From contig JAQYWI010000100.1 in assembly GCA_030145015.1 (NCBI GenBank), positions 1 to 19,915 on the forward strand: a stretch of DNA of 19,915 bases. Direction: 5' to 3'. The translations under genes were made by a program, and so were the position numbers. The notes under the pieces were generated by a model. It did no database searches. It was not told where the DNA came from and saw nothing but the letters and a program-made list of their open reading frames with translations. Positions 15,751 through 19,915 of this stretch are shown piece after piece. The stretch is from Desulfobacterales bacterium. GTDB taxonomy: Bacteria > Desulfobacterota > Desulfobacteria > Desulfobacterales > JAHEIW01. Within the stretch, counting starts at the first letter, position 1. Each line of letters opens with the position of its first letter.

Positions 15751-15900
15751 GCTAAAATTAAAAATGATCTAAAATGCCTAAAATTAAGGAATTCTACCCG
15801 TCGAGAGCCTCCCTTCGAGAACCTCAGGGTCTAACGACAGGGTCGAACGATCGAATTTAATATAAAAGATAGAGCGCAGCGAAACCGTAACTTTAGGCAT
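15748..15900. repeat. GCCTAAA-family repeat, copy C (inverted orientation)
   Basis: The reverse complement of 15776-15900 follows copy A closely: shared CTGCGCTC, GATCGTTCGACCC, CCCTGAGGTTCTCGAAGGG, GGAGGCTCTCGACGGG and GAATTCCTTAA, bounded by TAACTTTAGGCAT (15888-15900) and ATGCCTAAAATTA (15774-15786). It fills the whole gap between the convergent WbqC and exonuclease I genes. Its TGAGCTAAA motif includes the WbqC stop codon, and its other end lies three bases from the exonuclease stop. Confidence 0.85.
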
Positions 15901-15902
15901 TT

Positions 15903-17369
15903 CTAGAACTTATCACCGATAGACAATTGCCTGCCTGCCTTTTTTTTCGGAAAATTTTTTTTTATAAAAGTTTCCAGGTCTTCTAATAACTCGCTTTGAT
16001 TTTTATCAAGGCTGACGGATTTTTTAAGGTGCTCGATTTCTCTTAAAGCGACCGATGGTGTCAGCCGGGGCTCCCCTTTATAATCCACTATAGCGTCATC
16101 CTCCTGGAGCGGATTAATTCGACGCATATAGGCTTCAAATTCCCTGGTAATATTTTCAGACAGGCTTTTGGGAAAATTTCTGTATAGCAATCGCCTCGCC
16201 AACGTTTGGGCATCCTTACTTGATAGGCGATTGATCATTTCCCTTTTTTCTTCTAACGGTGCTGTTTGAAACTGAGTGAATAATTTTTCATCCGAACGCG
16301 GGAAAAAGCCAATCTGGTAAAGGGCCGCTTCGGGGTCTAGATTCGGAATAAACGGATAGGTATAGTTGCGGTGATAGCCAACAATATTTTGAAACGTTGT
16401 CGGGTTCGACTGCAGCCATTGCAGATTTTCGGCAACGATGGCTTTACGTTCATCGCTTAAATATTTCCAATATCGCTGGTGGGGGGGCAATAAAATGCCG
16501 GGTTCCCCATATTTTTTCCGCACAATCCACGTGGATTCATCGATTGACGCGGCTCTGGTTTCTCTAAGGGTCGGCAAGTCGAGTCGCAGCCACAGGGTTT
16601 GATTCGAATAGGGGATGGAGTTTCCGATAGACAGCACAGGCACCTGATACATTTGCCGGGGGCCGTATTCGCTGCCGACCATCAATCCTTTGCGGTGTTC
16701 GCCCAGAGCACTCTCAAAGGAGGGGGGTATTTCATCGATGCGGTGCGCATCCGTGCCTTTTTCAAAATAGCCCAACAGAAAGTCCCACATCTGTTTGTCT
16801 GCGAAAAGCCTCCGGGCGAGCTCTATCGTAGCCCGCACGTCAGCGGCCGCATCATGGGACGGCCCGGCGGTAAGCTGATTGGCTTCACGGAGATGCTCCA
16901 GTTTTAGTGACGGCCTGCCGTTAATTTGGGGCCAGATGATAGCCTCTCGTCTGTAAAGCCAGAAGATGACGGTCATGGGGAGCAAATCCATACGACCGCA
17001 GCCATGCCGGTACTGATGCGTATAAGCGGGCAGCAGGTTGCGATGAAAAGAGAATCGCAAAAATTCATCATCAAAGCCCAGGGTGTTGTATCCCAGACTG
17101 ATCGTGTCGGGCTGATTCATTAATTGGTGGATTTCCCGGATGGCCTCAAATTCACACAGTCCGGTGGTTAAATCTTCAATTGACATACGGTTGGTTATGA
17201 TTGCACCGGGAGATGGAATCACATCCGGGCGCAGCTGAACCTTGATCGTATAGCGATCAATTTCATTAAGCTGTCTGTCTGTGCGAATTGCCGCGAACTG
17301 CAAAACCTGGTCAAACGCTTTATTCAGACCGGTCGTTTCGATGTCGTAGAAAAGATACGTTTTTTGCAT
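15903..17369 (-). CDS. sbcB: Exodeoxyribonuclease I (3'-5' ssDNA exonuclease)
   Basis: Does: degrades single-stranded DNA 3' to 5', used in mismatch repair and recombination clean-up. Seen: 488 residues against 475 in E. coli, with the SbcB layout. The DEDDh catalytic set is complete: D9 and E11 (FYDIETTGLNKAFDQ), D100 (LGYNTLGFDDEF), H172 and D177 (SHDAAADVRATI). RxDLLP (126-131) and PSLKLEHLREAN (153-164) match the exonuclease I family rather than generic DnaQ folds. The C-terminal half (about 200-480) corresponds to the SH3-like and helical parts; residues after 470 are basic (KKNFPKKKAGR). The ribosome site is weak (AGG four bases before ATG). The TAG stop abuts repeat copy C. Sure of family and activity. 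Confidence 0.93.
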   Translation of the reverse strand: MQKTYLFYDIETTGLNKAFDQVLQFAAIRTDRQLNEIDRYTIKVQLRPDVIPSPGAIITNRMSIEDLTTGLCEFEAIREIHQLMNQPDTISLGYNTLGFDDEFLRFSFHRNLLPAYTHQYRHGCGRMDLLPMTVIFWLYRREAIIWPQINGRPSLKLEHLREANQLTAGPSHDAAADVRATIELARRLFADKQMWDFLLGYFEKGTDAHRIDEIPPSFESALGEHRKGLMVGSEYGPRQMYQVPVLSIGNSIPYSNQTLWLRLDLPTLRETRAASIDESTWIVRKKYGEPGILLPPHQRYWKYLSDERKAIVAENLQWLQSNPTTFQNIVGYHRNYTYPFIPNLDPEAALYQIGFFPRSDEKLFTQFQTAPLEEKREMINRLSSKDAQTLARRLLYRNFPKSLSENITREFEAYMRRINPLQEDDAIVDYKGEPRLTPSVALREIEHLKKSVSLDKNQSELLEDLETFIKKNFPKKKAGRQLSIGDKF

Positions 17370-17446
17370 TGCCTACCGGTTCCAAAGGTTGTGAGCTTCT
17401 ATCATCCTTAAAGCAAAAACTGGGATTTAAGTCCAGACGTTTGGCT

Positions 17447-17670
17447 AAATATTGAATATTTGTGGATGTCGCTTGGCTCCGTCATTTTTATGAGAGGTTT
17501 TTTTATAATTGATTCGCCGGCTTCCGGCTCCGCTTCCCGCCCGTAGCCTGACAGGCCGGAGGGTATAGCCTACAGCTCGGAGAGAGGCGGACCTTAAATA
17601 TTCAATTCGCTTGGGGGCGTGGGGTGTAATGAAAATTTGAATGGATTGAATGGATTGAATATTCAATATT
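17447..17670. repeat. Possible inverted-repeat element with AATATTGAATATT ends
   Basis: AATATTGAATATT (17448-17460) and its perfect reverse complement AATATTCAATATT (17658-17670) bound 223 bases. Inside are a GC-rich folded block (17512-17590, including GCCGGCTTCCGGC) and another AATATTCAATT at 17597-17607. The right end adjoins a tandem GGATTGAAT word (17642-17660). It fills most of the 341-base gap between exonuclease I and the HsdR-N-like gene. No coding sequence is convincing. The AT-rich ends make chance pairing possible. Confidence 0.5.
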
Positions 17671-17710
17671 CAATTCTTACTTAGCCCTGCCATCTGTCGG
17701 GCTCCCGGCG

Positions 17711-18832
17711 TCATGTCGTGGTTATTGTTAAATCACCGGCGTGATAACCGAATTCAGCTATAAGACTGCGGGAAGTTTTTACAATTTCCTCGGGACCGAG
17801 TTTGGTTTCCACATAAATATTGGTCCCTTTGATTTTTTCGGGGATACGCAATTGATCCGAGTAACGCGAAAAATAGGTATTGTCTTCTCCTGAAATCCAC
17901 AGCACTTTTTCAAAATCCTTAGAATGGATCAAAGCAAAATACTCACAAAGGCCGGTTAACATGTCCTCCCAGTTGCGGACCGGGCTGGTTTTGCCGTTAA
18001 ATGCGTAGGATTTGATCTCTTTGCCGATGTAGCTCGCTGCTTTTTTAACAGGTTCTTTGGGCGCCACAGTTGAAAAGTGCGGTTTCGGTTTATCCTCTAT
18101 GCTGGAGACTTCAATGATCCTGGGAGGTGGTGATGCGCTGGCGGACGGACGCTTGGAGATTAACCATTTGTCTAAATTCTTTTCCAGAAATCGTTCAATT
18201 ATTTTGGCCTCGACTTTGTAGCCGCAGATTTTTTCAGTGGTTTCCCTCAATAATTCGACAAAAATCATATTCGGTTGGGAAATAATCTTATTCCAGGCTT
18301 CCGGGATAATATCCGATGCCATTTTTTGCTTTTTATTTTGGTTGAGCGCTTTGGCCGTTTTTAATGCCTGACCCCTGGCGACCTTATTTTTGCTCAGCAG
18401 GTCTATCAATTGAGGAACAAAGTCATCTGTTTTTTGTTTTAACAGATCTATTGAATAAAACCATCTTTCCTGTGAACTTCCTGTAGATGCTGTCAGATAA
18501 AACCACCAAATGAGGCCGTTGGTCAGGATTGAAACGTTAACGCCTTCTCTTGAGGCAAAACCGAGCAGCGACTTTTGATGGTTATCCAATTTTTCGTTAA
18601 TGCGTTTTACCTCAATGAAAACTTTGTTCGAATTGTTAATCCGTAAGGAGTAGGAGACCCTATTGGAATTGACGGCGTAATCCGGAGAGACCTCATCGAC
18701 GTTAAAAATGTCCCATTCTAAGAACGATAGTAACCTTAGAACCACGGCCTGTTTTGTAGAAGCTTCATCAAAGGTATCAAGCTTTTTATTTGATTTCAGA
18801 TCCTTGATAAAGGTGTCAATCTCTTTTTTCAT
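17711..18832 (-). CDS. Free-standing HsdR-N-like PD-(D/E)xK nuclease protein
   Basis: Seen: 373 residues; GAGGA five bases before ATG. Residues 1-130 match the N-terminal nuclease part of type I restriction R subunits and related orphan proteins. E23 lies in DEASTKQAVV, D51 in SPDYAV, and E74-V-K76 in KVFIEVKR, giving the E..D..ExK pattern. VSILTNGLIWWFYL follows, typical of this group. No helicase domain follows. A helical middle (about 145-225), a Pro/Ser-rich linker (ASASPPP) and a C-terminal domain (about 280-373) come next; the C-terminal part (YAFNGKTSPVRNWEDML, SGEDNTYFS, GTNIYVET) is probably a separate recognition module. No HsdM, HsdS or other restriction partner is present, so a complete type I system is excluded here. 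It could be an orphan defence or repair nuclease. Domain assignment moderately sure; function unknown. Confidence 0.78.
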   Translation of the reverse strand: MKKEIDTFIKDLKSNKKLDTFDEASTKQAVVLRLLSFLEWDIFNVDEVSPDYAVNSNRVSYSLRINNSNKVFIEVKRINEKLDNHQKSLLGFASREGVNVSILTNGLIWWFYLTASTGSSQERWFYSIDLLKQKTDDFVPQLIDLLSKNKVARGQALKTAKALNQNKKQKMASDIIPEAWNKIISQPNMIFVELLRETTEKICGYKVEAKIIERFLEKNLDKWLISKRPSASASPPPRIIEVSSIEDKPKPHFSTVAPKEPVKKAASYIGKEIKSYAFNGKTSPVRNWEDMLTGLCEYFALIHSKDFEKVLWISGEDNTYFSRYSDQLRIPEKIKGTNIYVETKLGPEEIVKTSRSLIAEFGYHAGDLTITTT

Positions 18833-19068
18833 GCGATCCTCAAATGTGAAAAAATTAAACGTCTTAAAATTTCGATAACCAACCGATTCGTTCAGGGCCT
18901 TACATTTGAAGTGACTTCTGTCCCCAACGCTATAGATATATAGTCCTATATCGGCCCGGGAAAGGTCATACTTAAGTTTTTTTAATTAAAGTTTTTGGAC
19001 GAACCGACCGATAAATCTAATGTAGACGATGACCATTGGACTAAAAATTTAACCCGGGAAAACCAATC

Positions 19069-19272
19069 ATGAAGACCAAATTTCTGTTGTTTAGTGCGAT
19101 TATTTTCTTGTTATTGGGATGGAATTCAAAAGAGGGTGTTTTATTTTTTTTCTTTGCGGTTCATCTTTTTACACTATCCATTGGTGTCATCCTTTTAAAA
19201 TTTGAAAGAAAGTTCCAGCCCAGGGTGCGCATTGATACGCTGCCGCCTTCCGATATCCAAACACCCGACTGA
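19069..19272 (+). CDS. Small two-helix membrane protein, hypothetical
   Basis: Seen: 67 residues with two hydrophobic segments (about 3-17 and 24-43: LFFFFAVHLFTLSIGVILL), then a basic stretch (KFERKFQPRVR) and a polar proline-rich tail. GGGAAAA lies about eight bases upstream, a weak ribosome site. No family is recognised. The preceding 236 bases (18833-19068) hold a GATATA/TATATC palindrome at 18936-18953 and no other gene. Its TGA stop overlaps the first of three phased TGACA sites. It may be real given its composition and basic-after-helix topology. Confidence 0.45.
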   Translation: MKTKFLLFSAIIFLLLGWNSKEGVLFFFFAVHLFTLSIGVILLKFERKFQPRVRIDTLPPSDIQTPD

Positions 19273-19307
19273 CAATTTTTTGACATATTTTTTGACAACA
19301 TTTGTCA
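19270..19307 (+). promoter_or_regulatory. Phased TGACA sites, candidate enhancer-binding-protein operator
   Basis: TGACA occurs at 19270, 19281 and 19293, 11 and 12 bases apart (about one helical turn). The last is half of a perfect inverted repeat TGACAA-cat-TTGTCA (19293-19307). The block lies about 75-110 bases upstream of a sigma-54-like -24 element, where NtrC-family activators normally bind. Confidence 0.5.
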
Positions 19308-19380
19308 CATTTTGCCTACCCGAAATATTGCGGAATTTATAAGTTGCTGAAAATAATAGAATTCTTAAAATAGGCAAAAT

Positions 19381-19396
19381 TGGCATGATAGTTGTA
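19381..19396 (+). promoter_or_regulatory. Probable sigma-54 promoter
   Basis: TGGCATG-ATAG-TTGTA follows the -24/-12 pattern TGGCACG-N4-TTGCW with exact spacing and the invariant GG. The -12 GC is GT here, its one important departure. Predicted start is near 19407, about 215 bases before the Cys-rich protein gene. The intervening leader is non-coding except for a doubtful 21-codon ORF. Confidence 0.55.
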
Positions 19397-19512
19397 TAGT
19401 AATGTAGTCGAATTGCCTGAAAATTAACCTAATGATCGGTGTCTCAATGGCCGATATGAAGATTTATACCGCTTTCCATAATAATGTTCCGAAATACGGA
19501 ATTACGGCATGA

Positions 19513-19563
19513 GTGGTTGTAGAAAAAAAGGTTTGAATACCGAAACGTTTTTTTGACAACCAC
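19513..19563 (+). other. Long hairpin in the leader of the Cys-rich gene
   Basis: GTGGTTGT (19513-19520) pairs perfectly with ACAACCAC (19556-19563). Inside, A7 pairs with T7 and GTTT with AAAC around GAATACCG, with short mismatches. The U-run lies inside the stem, so it is not a standard terminator. It ends 60 bases before the gene start and may be a stabiliser or processing site. Confidence 0.6.
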
Positions 19564-19623
19564 TATAAAGGCAAAGATAAGCACGGGCCAGCAACAACAA
19601 CCTCAAATGATTAAGGTGCTAAA

Positions 19624-19851
19624 ATGTTAGACAAAGCGGCAGACAATCAAAATTTTGATTTCGACGTTGGTCATCTTGTAAAAAGTCCTTGCAAAGAATG
19701 TTCTACGCGGGAGGCTTTTCCAGGCTGTATGGAGGATTGTGAGGTTTTGGACCAAATTCAGACGGTTTTATCTGAATCCATCTCCTGCGCCAACAATTAC
19801 TCCGTTGCAGAACCCTTTGACGTACCCTCACAGGTGCTCGATCAAATTTAA
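19624..19851 (+). CDS. Small Cys-rich (putative metal-binding) protein
   Basis: Seen: 75 residues; AAGGTG lies six bases before ATG. Residues 23-40 carry C23-x2-C26-x8-C35-x3-C39 (SPCKECSTREAFPGCMEDC), a spacing suited to one zinc or iron site or a short treble-clef-like knuckle. A helical LDQIQTVLSES and a fifth cysteine (SISCANN) follow, and the C-terminus repeats LDQI. No signal peptide or membrane segment. The gene stands alone between a sigma-54-like control region and a strong terminator, so it is a dedicated regulated unit. I know no assigned function; a regulatory adaptor or metal sensor is speculation. The coding call is supported by ribosome site, terminator and the ordered cysteines. 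Confidence 0.68.
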   Translation: MLDKAADNQNFDFDVGHLVKSPCKECSTREAFPGCMEDCEVLDQIQTVLSESISCANNYSVAEPFDVPSQVLDQI

Positions 19852-19855
19852 GCTA

Positions 19856-19889
19856 CATCCGGCCCCAACCTGATGGTTGGGGCCGGATG
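19856..19889 (+). terminator. Strong terminator hairpin after the Cys-rich gene
   Basis: CATCCGGCCCCAACC (19856-19870) pairs perfectly with GGTTGGGGCCGGATG (19875-19889) over 15 bp with a TGAT loop. The tail CTAATAAATTTAG is only AT-rich rather than a T-run. Confidence 0.8.
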
Positions 19890-19915
19890 CTAATAAATTT
19901 AGAAATTTTACAATT

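Noticed and set aside
15896..15912. TCTAGAACTTATC at the exonuclease end resembles the TTAGAACCTATC end of element A
   Set aside because: The match is about ten bases, lies in the exonuclease coding end, and the adjoining bases do not continue the terminal repeat; chance is likely.
17445..17666. Minus-strand ORF of 73 codons in the gap after exonuclease I
   Set aside because: Its N-terminus (NIQSIQSIQI) is the translation of the ATTGAAT repeat, it lies wholly within a repeat-like block, and it has no convincing ribosome site or recognisable domain.
19447..19512. 21-codon ORF (MADMKIYTAFHN...) in the leader of the Cys-rich gene
   Set aside because: No ribosome site precedes it and no family is recognisable; it may be chance within a transcribed leader.

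Overview
The window looks like chromosomal DNA of moderate GC from a Desulfobacterota (deltaproteobacterial), probably Desulfobacterales-like, organism. That placement is inference. It rests on the gene mix (di-haem cytochrome lipoprotein, acyl-CoA dehydrogenase next to an XRE-cupin regulator, DUF3786 and WbqC-family proteins) and on intergenic DNA rich in imperfect inverted repeats. I see no rRNA, tRNA, CRISPR array, complete insertion sequence or phage gene.

Layout. 0.1-2.0 kb: a plus-strand pair encoding a di-haem cytochrome c peroxidase-like lipoprotein and a small exported protein, closed by a terminator. 2.0-2.4 kb: non-coding DNA with several hairpins. 2.4-3.1 kb: two minus-strand membrane-associated proteins (DUF4124, four-helix). 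3.2-5.7 kb: a near-consensus sigma-70 promoter drives purB and a D-2-hydroxyacid dehydrogenase. 5.9-7.5 kb: minus-strand DUF3786 protein and DNA glycosylase mutM. 7.7-10.1 kb: acyl-CoA dehydrogenase with its own strong promoter, then a MITE-like element, then an XRE-cupin regulator with a strong terminator. 10.3-13.35 kb: a two-repeat M16 zinc protease. 13.35-13.94 kb: a gap holding a candidate structured RNA with a terminator. 13.9-15.75 kb: a DHH phosphoesterase and a WbqC-family protein. 15.9-17.4 kb: exonuclease I (minus). 17.7-18.8 kb: a free-standing HsdR-N-like nuclease protein (minus). 19.0-19.9 kb: a small membrane protein, then a likely sigma-54 promoter with helically phased upstream sites leading to a small Cys-rich protein and a 15-bp terminator.

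Gene content is mostly housekeeping: purine synthesis, DNA repair, acyl-CoA oxidation, envelope proteolysis. The novelty lies between the genes. One repeat family (word GCCTAAA, with shared internal sequence) occurs three times, each time at or just after stop codons. Four other gaps carry long imperfect inverted repeats, each built from its own short word. A multi-helix RNA-like fold overlaps a terminator upstream of the DHH gene, and a sigma-54-type control region precedes a 75-residue Cys-rich protein.
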